From positions 62,001-126,000 of the forward strand of contig CANNFY010000006.1 of NCBI GenBank assembly GCA_947504045.1: a stretch of 64,000 nucleotides of DNA, given 5' to 3'. Below the pieces are notes generated by a model. It was given only the letters and a program-made list of their open reading frames with translations. It was not told the origin of the DNA and searched no databases. This DNA is from an uncultured Maribacter sp. (GTDB lineage: Bacteria; Bacteroidota; Bacteroidia; Flavobacteriales; Flavobacteriaceae). The translations under genes were made by a program, and so were the position numbers. Below, piece after piece: positions 1 through 8,665 of this stretch (positions are counted from its first letter, which is position 1; the number at the start of each line of letters is the position of its first letter).

Positions 1-1032
1 TGTGTATAATTCTAGTTTGCCACCTTCTAATTGGTTATATCCTAATAAATATTCTTGTATAATTTGTGCTTGTTCTTGATTAATTGGATCAGAAAGGTAT
101 TTTCTTGTTAGATCTACCACTCCTACATCTTTTAATAAACGAGAAGAAACTCCTTGTTTGCTATAAACCATGTAATCGTATTGTGGTTTAGCTCTATCTG
201 AAAGTTTTAATTGTTTACCGTTTATAAAAACGTACCCGTCTTTTACTTCTAGAGAGTCTCCGGGTGTTCCAACGCATCGTTTTACGTAGTTAGATTTTTT
301 GTCTATAGGTTTTTTAACTCCTTTTTCTCTTTTAAAGAATACACGTACGGTATCTGCTGGCCAGCTAAATACAACAATATTATTTTTTTCAACTTTAGTA
401 AAACCCGGAAGTCTAAAATAAGGAAGTTGGGGTTTATTTAAATAAGATCGTGTGCCAACTACAGGAAGGGTGTCATGTACCATTGGGGCTGCAACAGTTG
501 TCATAGGTGTTCTTGCGCCATAATGAAATTTACTTACAAAAAGAAAATCGCCTACACGTAAAGTTCTTTCTAAAGAGCCTGTTGGAATTACATAAGGTTG
601 TATAAAATAAGTATGCACTAATGTTGCTGCTACAATTGCAAATACAATGGAGCTAACCCATTCTCCTAAAGCGGTTGTGGGTTGTAGGCTACGATTATTA
701 ATATATTTAACATCTAAAGCATAATTTACATAATAGGTATAAAAGCCAAGAGTTAACACAACTAACCAAGATTCTAAAAGGCTGTTTCTACCAAAGCTTC
801 TAATGGTTTCAACCCAAACAACAGGAAACATTAATAAATTAATAATAGGAATAAATAATAAAATTGTCCACCATTTTGGTCTATTTATTATTTGCATTAA
901 TACAATTGCATTGTAAACAGGTATGGCAGCTTCCCAAGCTTTTTTTCCAGCTTTAACATATAGTTTCCAGGTTCCTAAAAAATGAATAAGCTGTACTAGA
1001 AGTATAAAAATAATCCACTGTGTAGTATTCAT
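1..1032 (-). CDS. lepB: signal peptidase I (partial, 3' end outside window)
   Basis: Membrane serine protease that removes Sec signal peptides. The first 344 residues are visible; the C-terminus lies beyond the left edge. The N-terminal ~130 residues form several membrane helices, as in the DUF5684-like domain fused to Bacteroidota signal peptidases. The S26 catalytic region follows: Ser near residue 153 in PTGSLERTLRVGD and the general-base Lys near residue 251 in YVKRCVGTPGD. The start is ATG. It is the last visible gene of a minus-strand run behind dapB, with a 91-base gap that holds a small hairpin. Bacteroidota signal peptidases are often 500 or more residues long, so a large part is probably missing here. 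Identity is secure from the two catalytic motifs. Confidence 0.93.
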   Translation of the reverse strand, partial: MNTTQWIIFILLVQLIHFLGTWKLYVKAGKKAWEAAIPVYNAIVLMQIINRPKWWTILLFIPIINLLMFPVVWVETIRSFGRNSLLESWLVVLTLGFYTYYVNYALDVKYINNRSLQPTTALGEWVSSIVFAIVAATLVHTYFIQPYVIPTGSLERTLRVGDFLFVSKFHYGARTPMTTVAAPMVHDTLPVVGTRSYLNKPQLPYFRLPGFTKVEKNNIVVFSWPADTVRVFFKREKGVKKPIDKKSNYVKRCVGTPGDSLEVKDGYVFINGKQLKLSDRAKPQYDYMVYSKQGVSSRLLKDVGVVDLTRKYLSDPINQEQAQIIQEYLLGYNQLEGGKLELYT

Positions 1033-1058
1033 ATAAATGCTTTTTGTTTTTCTGTAGC

Positions 1059-1075
1059 TAAGTGCAAGGCACTTA
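1059..1075. other. perfect 7-bp inverted repeat between dapB and lepB
   Basis: TAAGTGC and GCACTTA flank a 3-base loop. The T-rich tract follows on the plus strand, but both neighbouring genes run on the minus strand, so it does not look like a normal terminator for them. It could be an RNA processing or stability hairpin. The role is unknown. Confidence 0.4.
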
Positions 1076-1123
1076 ACGTGTTGTTTTTTTGTTAGTATTA
1101 GAAAGTAGTTTTAGTTACAGATG

Positions 1124-1825
1124 TTAACCTAAGTTTAACACATCTCTCATTGTAAAAATACCTTTTTTGCCAATAATCCACTCTGCAGCAATTATAGCAC
1201 CTAAGGCAAACCCCTCTCTATTATGAGCTGTATGTTTAATTTCTATACTATCTATACTACTATCATAAGCAACAGTATGTGTGCCAGGTACAGCCTCTAT
1301 TCTTTTTGCTGTAATTGGTATTTGGTTGGTGTCAGATTCATCTAATTTCCATTTGGTGTAATCGGAGTTATTTATAACTCCTTCTGCTAAAGTTATAGCT
1401 GTTCCGCTAGGTGCATCCAATTTTTGGGTATGATGAATTTCTTCCATAGATACATTGTATTGCTTAAGGTTTTTCATCATTCTGGCTAAATATTCATTAA
1501 GCTCAAAAAATACATTAACCCCTAAACTAAAATTAGAAGCATAAATAAAGGCTCCTTCTTTTTCTTTACATAAAGAAACTGCTTTATCGTAATTTTCTAA
1601 CCAACCAGTAGTTCCACTAATAATAGGAACATTGTTTTTTAAACACTTTGTAATGTTAGTATATGCAGCGCTTGGCATGCTAAAGTCTATTGCAACATCA
1701 AAACTAGAAAAATCTATTTCTGTGGTATCTATATCTATCTTGGCTACAATGGTATGATTTCTTTTTAGAGCAGCTTGCTCAATCATTTTTCCCATTCTTC
1801 CGTATCCAAATAATGCTATTCTCAT
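1124..1825 (-). CDS. dapB: 4-hydroxy-tetrahydrodipicolinate reductase
   Basis: Reduces 4-hydroxy-tetrahydrodipicolinate with NAD(P)H in lysine and meso-diaminopimelate synthesis, in the cytoplasm. The Rossmann nucleotide motif GYGRMGK is at residues 7-13, SGTTGW at 70-75, and the catalytic His-His pair, Lys and DAPSGTA at about 131-143. At 233 residues it is slightly shorter than the 270-residue enterobacterial enzyme, as is usual in Bacteroidota. It lies 3 bases downstream of the DUF5683 gene and probably shares its transcript with parAB and lepB. The product supplies the peptidoglycan cross-linking residue, which fits the envelope theme of the operon. Identity is secure. Confidence 0.95.
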   Translation of the reverse strand: MRIALFGYGRMGKMIEQAALKRNHTIVAKIDIDTTEIDFSSFDVAIDFSMPSAAYTNITKCLKNNVPIISGTTGWLENYDKAVSLCKEKEGAFIYASNFSLGVNVFFELNEYLARMMKNLKQYNVSMEEIHHTQKLDAPSGTAITLAEGVINNSDYTKWKLDESDTNQIPITAKRIEAVPGTHTVAYDSSIDSIEIKHTAHNREGFALGAIIAAEWIIGKKGIFTMRDVLNLG

Positions 1826-1828
1826 AAA

Positions 1829-2485
1829 TTAAAAATTAATTGTTAGTCCCATTCCATAATTAGGATTTGTGCTAATGGGGTCTACATTTAAATAAGGTTT
1901 AAAGTTTACACTAAGATCATCGCTAACATTAAATTGTTGTAAATGAGCATCTACATTAGCGTCTACAATATTTAGTATATAAAGTGCTATTGTTATAACT
2001 AAAGATAAATCTCTTGCTTCTTGAAAATCTTCTTGCTTATCTTCTAGTACAGTTAATGAAAAGTTAGGATTAATACCTTCTCCTGTTGGGTTGTAAAATT
2101 CATCATCTAAAAAACCAGCTTCTCTTCTTTTAAAAGCAACTCTAAATCGTCTGTAAAGATCATTGTTATAGTCATAAGCATAAATGCCTGTGCCAATTGC
2201 AGCGTATACAATGGGTACTTTCCAATAGCGTTTGTTATATATTTGGCCTAGTCCTGGTAGTACTGCAGAATAGAAAGCCGCTTTACTAGGGGCTAATGGA
2301 TTAATATTCCTCTTTTTCTTGATTTTTTTACCATCAATAACAACACCTTTTTTTTTAAGATTAGATTTTACGCTATCTATATTTTTTTGTGTACTTGTAC
2401 TATCTACTTCTTTGTTTTCTTTTTGAGCAAAAGAATAACAAGAAAATAGGATAAGAATAATGGTTGTAATTAGGTATTTATTCAC
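1829..2485 (-). CDS. DUF5683 family exported/membrane protein
   Basis: A 218-residue protein with an N-terminal signal peptide ending near FAQ. A Lys/Ser-rich linker is followed by the conserved segment around PGLGQIYNKRYWK and a hydrophobic helix with YAAIGTGIYAYDY, then a second hydrophobic stretch near residues 160-172. This pattern matches DUF5683, a Bacteroidota family without an established function. The start is GTG; it overlaps the end of parB by 8 bases, so translational coupling is likely. Its place between parB and dapB suggests a housekeeping role in envelope or chromosome biology, but that is inference. Confidence 0.8.
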   Translation of the reverse strand: MNKYLITTIILILFSCYSFAQKENKEVDSTSTQKNIDSVKSNLKKKGVVIDGKKIKKKRNINPLAPSKAAFYSAVLPGLGQIYNKRYWKVPIVYAAIGTGIYAYDYNNDLYRRFRVAFKRREAGFLDDEFYNPTGEGINPNFSLTVLEDKQEDFQEARDLSLVITIALYILNIVDANVDAHLQQFNVSDDLSVNFKPYLNVDPISTNPNYGMGLTINF

Positions 2486-3386
2486 CTAGAATTATTTTTT
2501 TTATTCGTTTAAAATCTTCTTTGGAAGCATACGGAATCGTAATTTTCCCTTTGTTTTCAGAGGTGGTTTTAATATCTACTTTTACATTTAAATGGGTAGA
2601 TAAATTGGTGGCTCCTTTAGTAACGTAGTCGGGTGTTTTTGTTGCTACAGAAGTAGGCTTTGTAGTTTCTGGCTTACTAGATTCATGGTATTCTTTAACC
2701 GCCTTTTCTGTTTCTCTTACCGATAAGTTTTCAGAAACAATTTTTTCGTAAAGTGCTATTTGATCTTTAGTCTTGCTAATATTAACAAGTGTTCTACCGT
2801 GTCCCATAGTTAAAAAACCATCTCTAATACCTGTTTGTATTATTGGGTCTAATTTTAGCAACCTTAAATAGTTAGCAATTGTAGAACGTTTTTTACCAAC
2901 ACGATCACTTAGTTTTTCTTGTGTAAGTTCTATTTCGTCAATAAGACGTTGGTAAGACAAGGCTATTTCAATAGGGTCTAAGTCTTGTCGTTGAATATTT
3001 TCTACCAATGCCATTTCTAATGACTCTTGGTCATTAGCAATTCTAATATAGGCTGGTATTGTTTGAAGGTCAATAAGTTTAGATGCTCTAAATCTTCTTT
3101 CTCCAGAAACTAATTGATATTTGTTAAAATCTAGTTTACGTACGGTTATTGGTTGTATAACGCCTAATTCTTTAATAGATGTAGCTAATTCGCTTAAAGC
3201 TTCATCATTAAAATAGGATCTAGGTTGAAAAGGGTTAACCTCAATACTAGTAAGGTCTAACTCAACAATATTGCCTACAACTTTATCTGCATTTTTATCT
3301 GATGCAGATTGTATATCGTTTTCTGGATCTTTTAGTAAAGCAGATAATCCTCTTCCTAGTGCTTGTTTTTTTGTTGCTTTTGCCAT
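2478..3386 (-). CDS. parB: ParB/RepB/Spo0J chromosome-partition protein
   Basis: Centromere-binding protein that loads at parS sites and spreads as a CTP-dependent clamp. It has 302 residues. The N-terminal ParB nuclease-like/CTPase domain carries GERRFRA at about 95-101 and ENIQRQDLDPIE at about 129-140, followed by a helix-turn-helix region (about 150-200) and a C-terminal dimerisation part. The ATG overlaps the parA stop codon by one base, the standard coupled parAB arrangement. No parS-like palindrome was confidently found in the window. This is a chromosomal type, given the housekeeping neighbours. Confidence 0.95.
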   Translation of the reverse strand: MAKATKKQALGRGLSALLKDPENDIQSASDKNADKVVGNIVELDLTSIEVNPFQPRSYFNDEALSELATSIKELGVIQPITVRKLDFNKYQLVSGERRFRASKLIDLQTIPAYIRIANDQESLEMALVENIQRQDLDPIEIALSYQRLIDEIELTQEKLSDRVGKKRSTIANYLRLLKLDPIIQTGIRDGFLTMGHGRTLVNISKTKDQIALYEKIVSENLSVRETEKAVKEYHESSKPETTKPTSVATKTPDYVTKGATNLSTHLNVKVDIKTTSENKGKITIPYASKEDFKRIKKIILGE

Positions 3387-4159
3387 TACACAATCTCCTT
3401 ATTTTTATTTACCACTTCATTAGCCATGTTTAAATAATTAGTAGCGCCTTTACTACTAGCATCATATTTAATAATACTTTCGCCATAACTTGGAGCTTCA
3501 CTTAAACGTACGTTTCTTTGAATTATAGTTTCAAAAACCATATCGCCAAAATGCTTACGAACTTCTTCTACTACTTGGTTAGATAAACGCAGTCTAGAGT
3601 CATACATAGTTAATAACATGCCTTCTATATCTAAATCTGGATTATGTATTTTTTGAACACTTTTTATAGTGTTTAATAATTTTCCTAATCCTTCTAACGC
3701 AAAATACTCGCATTGTATAGGTATTATAACAGAGTCCGCAGCAGTTAATGCGTTAAGTGTTAACAAGCCTAAAGAAGGAGCACAGTCTATAAGAATATAG
3801 TCGTACTTTTCTTTAAGTTTCGTAATTGCCTTTTTCATCATATACTCCCTTTCCTCTTTGTCCACTAGTTCTATCTCAATAGCAACTAAGTCTATATGCG
3901 AAGGAATTAAGTCTACATTAGGAGAAGTGGTTTCTAGTATAGTCTCATCTACAGTTTTAGTATGTTCTAGTAATTGATAGGTTCCTAGCTCTACACTTTC
4001 TACATCTATACCTAATCCAGAAGTAGCATTAGCTTGAGGGTCAGCATCTATTAATAACACTTTTTTTTCTAGCACACCAAGCGAGGCAGCAAGGTTTACT
4101 GTTGTAGTGGTTTTTCCAACACCACCTTTTTGATTTGCTATAGCAATAATCTTGCCCAT
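3386..4159 (-). CDS. parA: ParA/Soj-type partition ATPase
   Basis: Deviant Walker ATPase that moves ParB-parS complexes along the nucleoid. The chosen ATG gives MGKIIAIANQKGGVGKTTT and a protein of 257 residues; an upstream in-frame extension is possible but would add an unconserved 10-residue tail. The deviant P-loop KGGVGKTT is at residues 11-18, DADPQANAT follows near 40, and DCAPSLGLLTLNAL marks the switch II region. It is coupled to parB through a one-base overlap. Plasmid ParA proteins usually have an N-terminal helix-turn-helix; its absence fits a chromosomal Soj-like protein. Confidence 0.95.
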   Translation of the reverse strand: MGKIIAIANQKGGVGKTTTTVNLAASLGVLEKKVLLIDADPQANATSGLGIDVESVELGTYQLLEHTKTVDETILETTSPNVDLIPSHIDLVAIEIELVDKEEREYMMKKAITKLKEKYDYILIDCAPSLGLLTLNALTAADSVIIPIQCEYFALEGLGKLLNTIKSVQKIHNPDLDIEGMLLTMYDSRLRLSNQVVEEVRKHFGDMVFETIIQRNVRLSEAPSYGESIIKYDASSKGATNYLNMANEVVNKNKEIV

Positions 4160-4263
4160 TATAAAGTAAGTTAGAGTGTAAAAATACAATTATTTGCGGT
4201 GTTCTAGAAACGATTTTGTTAACACAAAGTGAATAAGTACAGGTGTTAGTGTTAAATAGCGTT

Positions 4264-4286
4264 AAACTATTGTAAAATAATAGTTT
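4264..4286. other. 8-bp perfect inverted repeat in the parA/ftsB-like gap
   Basis: AAACTATT and AATAGTTT are separated by 7 bases. The repeat lies in the 178-base spacer upstream of parA and downstream of the FtsB-like gene, and has no T-tract on the minus strand. It could be an operator for parAB or a weak 3'-end hairpin. No -7 box was recognised beside it. Confidence 0.35.
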
Positions 4287-4337
4287 GGCAACAACATTTT
4301 AAAGAGCAGTTTTAAATAAAAAATATTTTTTTAAACT

Positions 4338-4682
4338 TTAATTAGCAGTTTTAAGACTGTCTTCGTATTCTATTAAATAAATTTCTTCTTTTTTCTTTTT
4401 TAAAAAATATTCTTCTCTAGCAAACTTTTCTAATTCTTTAGAGTCAGAAAGCTTATCAATAATAATTTTATCCTTAGCAATTTCTTCTTTTAAAAATTTT
4501 TGCTGTTTTTCTAATTTATTAATTTCTTTTTTTAATTCTAAATGAATTAAAAGTGAGTTTGTATCAAAAAAAACCATCCAGATTACAAATACGGTTAGTA
4601 CTAGTACATAAGTATTAGTAATAATTTTAAACCATTTTTTTTGTCGTAATTCTTGTAATCCCATTTTAGGATAGTTTTTCAT
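4338..4682 (-). CDS. FtsB/DivIC-family septum formation initiator
   Basis: A 114-residue bitopic protein: a short cytoplasmic N-terminus, one membrane helix at about 23-41, then a coiled coil rich in Lys and Glu (about 50-90) and a short acidic tail. This is the architecture of FtsB/DivIC, which joins FtsL and FtsQ in the divisome and helps activate septal peptidoglycan synthesis. Its start overlaps the end of udk by 17 bases, so the two are probably cotranscribed. Small coiled-coil proteins of this family are weakly conserved, so the exact orthologue name is left open. Confidence 0.82.
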   Translation of the reverse strand: MKNYPKMGLQELRQKKWFKIITNTYVLVLTVFVIWMVFFDTNSLLIHLELKKEINKLEKQQKFLKEEIAKDKIIIDKLSDSKELEKFAREEYFLKKKKEEIYLIEYEDSLKTAN

Positions 4683-5274
4683 TTATTATAGTACGTACAA
4701 TATCTATAGCAACTGTATTGTATTTGTTGTTAGGAATAATAATATCTGCATATTCTTTTGTAGGTTCTATAAATTGATCATGCATTGGTTTTAAAGTGTT
4801 TTGGTAACAATCTAGAGTTTCGTCTAAACTCCAACCTCTTTCTGCAGTATCTCTTTTTAATCTACGTATTAAGCGTTCATCAGAATCGGCATGAACATAA
4901 ATTTTAATGTCAAACATTTCTCTAATTTTAGGGTTAGTTAAAATTAGAATTCCTTCTACTAATACCACTTTTCTTGGTTGCGTAGTTACTGTTTCTTTAG
5001 TTCTATTACATTCTAAGAAAGAATACACAGGTTGTTCTATAGATTGTCCGGACTTTAATAACTCCAAATGTTTTACAAGTAGTTCAAAATCTATAGCGGA
5101 CGGATGGTCAAAATTTGTTTTTTTTCTTTCTTCAATAGTTAAATTAGATAGATCATTATAGTAAGAATCTTGAGAAATAAGCCCAACCTCTTCTTTTGGA
5201 AATTGATCCATAATTTGATTAACAACGGTAGTTTTTCCACACCCTGTTCCTCCAGCAATACCAATAATTAACAT
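4666..5274 (-). CDS. udk: uridine kinase
   Basis: Phosphorylates uridine and cytidine in pyrimidine salvage, in the cytoplasm. The ATG at 5274 was preferred over a TTG 9 bases upstream because it gives the usual MLIIGIAGGTGCGKTT start and 202 residues. The P-loop spans residues 8-15; SQDSYY and the following NFDHPSAIDFELL region are typical of the uridine kinase/phosphoribulokinase fold. It overlaps the FtsB-like gene downstream. A possible -7 box (TATTTTTG on the minus strand) sits about 17 bases upstream. Confidence 0.94.
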   Translation of the reverse strand: MLIIGIAGGTGCGKTTVVNQIMDQFPKEEVGLISQDSYYNDLSNLTIEERKKTNFDHPSAIDFELLVKHLELLKSGQSIEQPVYSFLECNRTKETVTTQPRKVVLVEGILILTNPKIREMFDIKIYVHADSDERLIRRLKRDTAERGWSLDETLDCYQNTLKPMHDQFIEPTKEYADIIIPNNKYNTVAIDIVRTIINEKLS

Positions 5275-5290
5275 GTTCAGCAATTTTAAA

Positions 5291-5298
5291 CAAAAATA
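5291..5298 (-). promoter_or_regulatory. possible -7 box for udk
   Basis: Reads TATTTTTG on the minus strand, matching the Bacteroidota TAnnTTTG consensus, and would give a leader of about a dozen bases before the udk ATG. There is no clear -33 partner, and the region is AT-rich enough for chance matches. Confidence 0.35.
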
Positions 5299-5405
5299 AG
5301 TATTTGCTATTTAATGTTGTAAAAAACATAACACTGTTTATTTTAAATACTAAAGTTACGTGTTATTAATATCTTAAATGTGCACTTTTCCGCGTGGCAT
5401 ATATT

Positions 5406-5413
5406 TACCTTTG
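5406..5413 (+). promoter_or_regulatory. -7 promoter box upstream of the MFS gene
   Basis: TACCTTTG exactly matches TAnnTTTG and ends 5 bases before the chosen ATG. A start of transcription 4-6 bases after the box would fall on or beside that ATG, giving a leaderless or nearly leaderless mRNA. No convincing -33 element is seen. Confidence 0.5.
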
Positions 5414-5417
5414 TGTA

Positions 5418-6626
5418 ATGAAAAATGATAATGTAAAACCAAATTTTGAATTTATAGCCTTAATGGCCTCTTTAATGTCTATAACGGCATTAACAATAGA
5501 TGCTATTTTACCAGCTCTTTCTGATATTGGTGTTGCAGTGCACAGTATGGGGGCTCATGAAAATCAAAGATTAATAATAATGATTTTTTTAGGTCTTGGA
5601 GTAGGGCAGTTGTTTTTTGGTCCTTTGTCTGATAGTTATGGAAGAAAACCAATGGTTTATATTGGTTTTTTGGTGTTTTTTATAGCAAGTTTTATTTGTG
5701 TTTTTTCGTCATCTATAGAGTGGATGATTTTTGGTAGAATTTTGCAAGGTATTGGGTTGTCTGCAGGAAGAACCATTAGTATTTCTATTATTAGAGATAC
5801 TTATAAAGGCGATTATATGGCAAAAATAATGTCTTTTGTAACTGCATTTTTTATTTTGGTACCCGTTATTGCTCCTGCTTTAGGAAAAGCAATTTTAGAT
5901 AGTTTAGGTTGGAAAGCAATTTTTTATGTGCAATTATTCTTTAGTTTTGTTGTAGCTATATGGTTTTGGAAAAGACAACCTGAAACTTTAAAACCAGAGT
6001 ATAAAATACCTTTTACAAAATATATTTTTATAGATGGTATTCGGGAATTGTTTACCTATAAAAAAACAATTGCTTTTACCATTATATCTGGTTTAATTAC
6101 AGGTTCTTTTTTAGTGTATTTAAGTGCTGCACAGCAGGTTTTTGAAGAGCAATATTTAATGCCTAACGAGTTTCCTTATATTTTTGCAGGTTTAGCAACT
6201 TCTATAGGTGTTTCTACCTATTTAAATGGAATTTTTGTGGTTAAGTTTGGAATGCAAAAATTGGCTTTTATGGCTTTAATTTTATTTTTTGGTGTTTCTT
6301 TTCTATATGTTATTTTGTTTTGGAATAGTAGTAACCCAAGTGTGTATATTTTAGTGCTTTTTCTTGCATTACAATTTTTTAGTTTAGGTTTTTTATTTGG
6401 CAATTTAAGGTCTGTTGCCATGGAACCTATTGGGCATATTGCAGGAATTGGAGCTGCAATTACAGGTTTTATTTCTACTCTATTGTCTATACCAATAGCA
6501 AGTTTTGTGGTAGATTTTGTTGAAGAAACCGTATGGCCTCTTTTTGGAGGTTTATCTATTTGCGGTTTTGTTTCTCTTATTATATTTATGATGGTAAAAA
6601 GAAGTCAGAGATTGTCTCTTGCTTAG
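5418..6626 (+). CDS. Bcr/CflA-type multidrug efflux MFS transporter
   Basis: A proton-coupled exporter of the major facilitator superfamily with 402 residues and about 12 membrane helices. The motif GQLFFGPLSDSYGRKP after helix 2 is the drug:H+ antiporter loop 2-3 signature, and an IDAILPAL segment in helix 1 is typical of the Bcr/CflA group. The ATG at 5418 is chosen; a GTG 24 bases upstream would add residues that overlap the -7 box. It is monocistronic and faces the acs gene tail to tail across a shared hairpin. The substrate cannot be told from sequence; bicyclomycin and chloramphenicol are exported by characterised relatives. Confidence 0.88.
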   Translation: MKNDNVKPNFEFIALMASLMSITALTIDAILPALSDIGVAVHSMGAHENQRLIIMIFLGLGVGQLFFGPLSDSYGRKPMVYIGFLVFFIASFICVFSSSIEWMIFGRILQGIGLSAGRTISISIIRDTYKGDYMAKIMSFVTAFFILVPVIAPALGKAILDSLGWKAIFYVQLFFSFVVAIWFWKRQPETLKPEYKIPFTKYIFIDGIRELFTYKKTIAFTIISGLITGSFLVYLSAAQQVFEEQYLMPNEFPYIFAGLATSIGVSTYLNGIFVVKFGMQKLAFMALILFFGVSFLYVILFWNSSNPSVYILVLFLALQFFSLGFLFGNLRSVAMEPIGHIAGIGAAITGFISTLLSIPIASFVVDFVEETVWPLFGGLSICGFVSLIIFMMVKRSQRLSLA

Positions 6627-6630
6627 AGAA

Positions 6631-6658
6631 GTGCCCAAACAATACATAGTTTGGACAC
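6631..6658. terminator. bidirectional hairpin between MFS gene and acs
   Basis: GTGCCCAAAC pairs with GTTTGGACAC with one mismatch around an 8-base loop, and outer GAAGT/ACTTC can extend it. It fills the 42-base gap between two convergent genes, as expected for a shared terminator. Confidence 0.7.
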
Positions 6659-6668
6659 CTTTACTTCT

Positions 6669-8576
6669 TTAAAGCGCATTGTCTATAATTTCTTGTACAA
6701 TTTCGGGGTTTAGTAGCGTACTGGTATCTCCGAGATTAGAAGTGTCTTTACTTGCAATTTTTCGTAAAATCCTACGCATAATTTTACCACTTCTAGTTTT
6801 TGGTAAACCTGGTACAAATTGAATTTTGTCTAGTTTAGCAATAGGGCCAATATGTTCTGTTATTTGCTGGTTTATTTCTTTTTTTAAATTGTCTCTATCT
6901 CTACTTTCTCCTGTTTCTTTTAAAATTACATAACCGTAAAGCGCATTTCCTTTTACATCATGCGGAAAACCAACAATGGCAGATTCTGCAATAGCCGGAT
7001 GCTCATTAATAGTATCTTCTATTGGGGCGGTACCAAGATTATGGCCCGATACAATAATTACATCATCAACTCGACCTGTTATTCTATAATAACCAACAGC
7101 ATCTCTATGTGCGCCATCTCCCGTAAAATATTTGTTTTCATAAGCAGAAAAATATGTGTCTCGGTAGCGTTCGTGGTTACCCCAAATTGTTCTAGCAATA
7201 GATGGCCAAGGGAATTTTATACAAAGTCTACCATCTACTTGGTTTCCTTTAATTTCTTTACCGTTTTCATCCATTAAACTAGGTTGTATGCCAATAAAAG
7301 GCAATGTTGCAAATGTTGGTTTTGTTGGTGTTACGTAAGGAATTGGAGAAATCATAATACCACCAGTTTCTGTTTGCCACCATGTGTCTACAATTGGACT
7401 TTGTTTTTTTCCAACATTGTTGTTATACCAATGCCAAGCCTCTTCGTTAATAGGCTCTCCAACGGATCCAAGAACTTTTAAAGAGCTTAGGTCATATTTT
7501 TCTACAAAATCTAGATTTTCTTTAGCTAAAGCTCTAATGGCTGTAGGTGCGGTATAAAATTGCGTTATTTTATGTTTTTCTACTACTTCCCAAAATCTTC
7601 CATAATCAGGATAAGAAGGGACTCCTTCAAACATTACAGTTGTAGCGCCATTTATTAATGGGCCATATACTATATAGGAGTGTCCGGTTATCCAACCAAT
7701 ATCCGCAGTACACCAATAAATATCATTCTCTTTATACTGAAAAATATTTTTAAACGTATATGCACTATAAACCATATAGCCGGCAGTGGTGTGTACCATA
7801 CCTTTTGGTTTTCCTGTGGATCCAGAAGTATATAAAATAAATAAAGGGTCTTCTGCATTTAAAATTTCAGGAACACAATCTCCGTAGGCGTCATCAAGTA
7901 ATGGTTGTAGCCATTTATCTCTGCCTTCTACCATTTGTATGTCTGAGTTAATTCGGTTTACTACTAAAACAGTTTTTACACAAGGAGAATCCTCTAGGGC
8001 TTTGTCTACAATACTTTTTAAATCTATTGTTTTTGTTCCTCTGTAAGAACCGTCAGAAGTAATTACTAATTTACAGTCCGAATCGTTTATTCTGGTAGAT
8101 AGAGCATTAGAAGAAAATCCTGCAAATACAACAGAATGTATAGCTCCTATTCTTGCACATGCCAAAAGAGATACCGCTAGTTCTGGTATCATTGGTAAAT
8201 AAATGCATACTCGGTCTCCTTTATTTACGCCTTGTTCTTTTAGAACGTTAGCCATTTTAGAAACGCGTTCGTGTAATTGCGAATAGGTTATATGTATAGC
8301 TTCTTCTTCTGGGTTATTGGGCTCAAAAAGAATAGCAGTTTTATCTCCACGGGTAGTTAAATGCCTATCAATACAATTTTCGGTAATATTTAATTGAGCG
8401 CCTTCAAACCATTTTACTTCTGGCTTAGTAAAGTCCCATTCTAAAACAGTGTCCCATTTTTTTCTCCAAACAAAATGTTCTTCTGCAATTTCCTCCCAAA
8501 AAGCTTCCGGATTTCTAACCGATTTTCGGTAAACTTGGTAGTATTCTTCTAAGTGTTTTATATGGTAATTACTCAT
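6669..8576 (-). CDS. acs: acetyl-CoA synthetase
   Basis: Activates acetate to acetyl-CoA through acetyl-AMP, in the cytoplasm. It has 635 residues, close to the 650 of E. coli Acs. The adenylation signature YTSGSTGKPKG is at about 249-259, the TWWQTETGG core follows, and the C-terminal PKTRSGKIMRR places the conserved, acetylation-regulated Lys near 598. The motif usually read as SGHR(L/M)GTA is SGHNLGTAP here, a small deviation. It follows the symporter subunits by 89 bases on the same strand, so the three genes form an acetate uptake and activation unit. Confidence 0.95.
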   Translation of the reverse strand: MSNYHIKHLEEYYQVYRKSVRNPEAFWEEIAEEHFVWRKKWDTVLEWDFTKPEVKWFEGAQLNITENCIDRHLTTRGDKTAILFEPNNPEEEAIHITYSQLHERVSKMANVLKEQGVNKGDRVCIYLPMIPELAVSLLACARIGAIHSVVFAGFSSNALSTRINDSDCKLVITSDGSYRGTKTIDLKSIVDKALEDSPCVKTVLVVNRINSDIQMVEGRDKWLQPLLDDAYGDCVPEILNAEDPLFILYTSGSTGKPKGMVHTTAGYMVYSAYTFKNIFQYKENDIYWCTADIGWITGHSYIVYGPLINGATTVMFEGVPSYPDYGRFWEVVEKHKITQFYTAPTAIRALAKENLDFVEKYDLSSLKVLGSVGEPINEEAWHWYNNNVGKKQSPIVDTWWQTETGGIMISPIPYVTPTKPTFATLPFIGIQPSLMDENGKEIKGNQVDGRLCIKFPWPSIARTIWGNHERYRDTYFSAYENKYFTGDGAHRDAVGYYRITGRVDDVIIVSGHNLGTAPIEDTINEHPAIAESAIVGFPHDVKGNALYGYVILKETGESRDRDNLKKEINQQITEHIGPIAKLDKIQFVPGLPKTRSGKIMRRILRKIASKDTSNLGDTSTLLNPEIVQEIIDNAL

Positions 8577-8665
8577 TTTAATTTATGGTTTAATGGGAGA
8601 ATTCTCTAATGTAAAAATTTCTTATAGAAAATTCAAGTTATATGATGTTACAGTTTTTTAATTTT

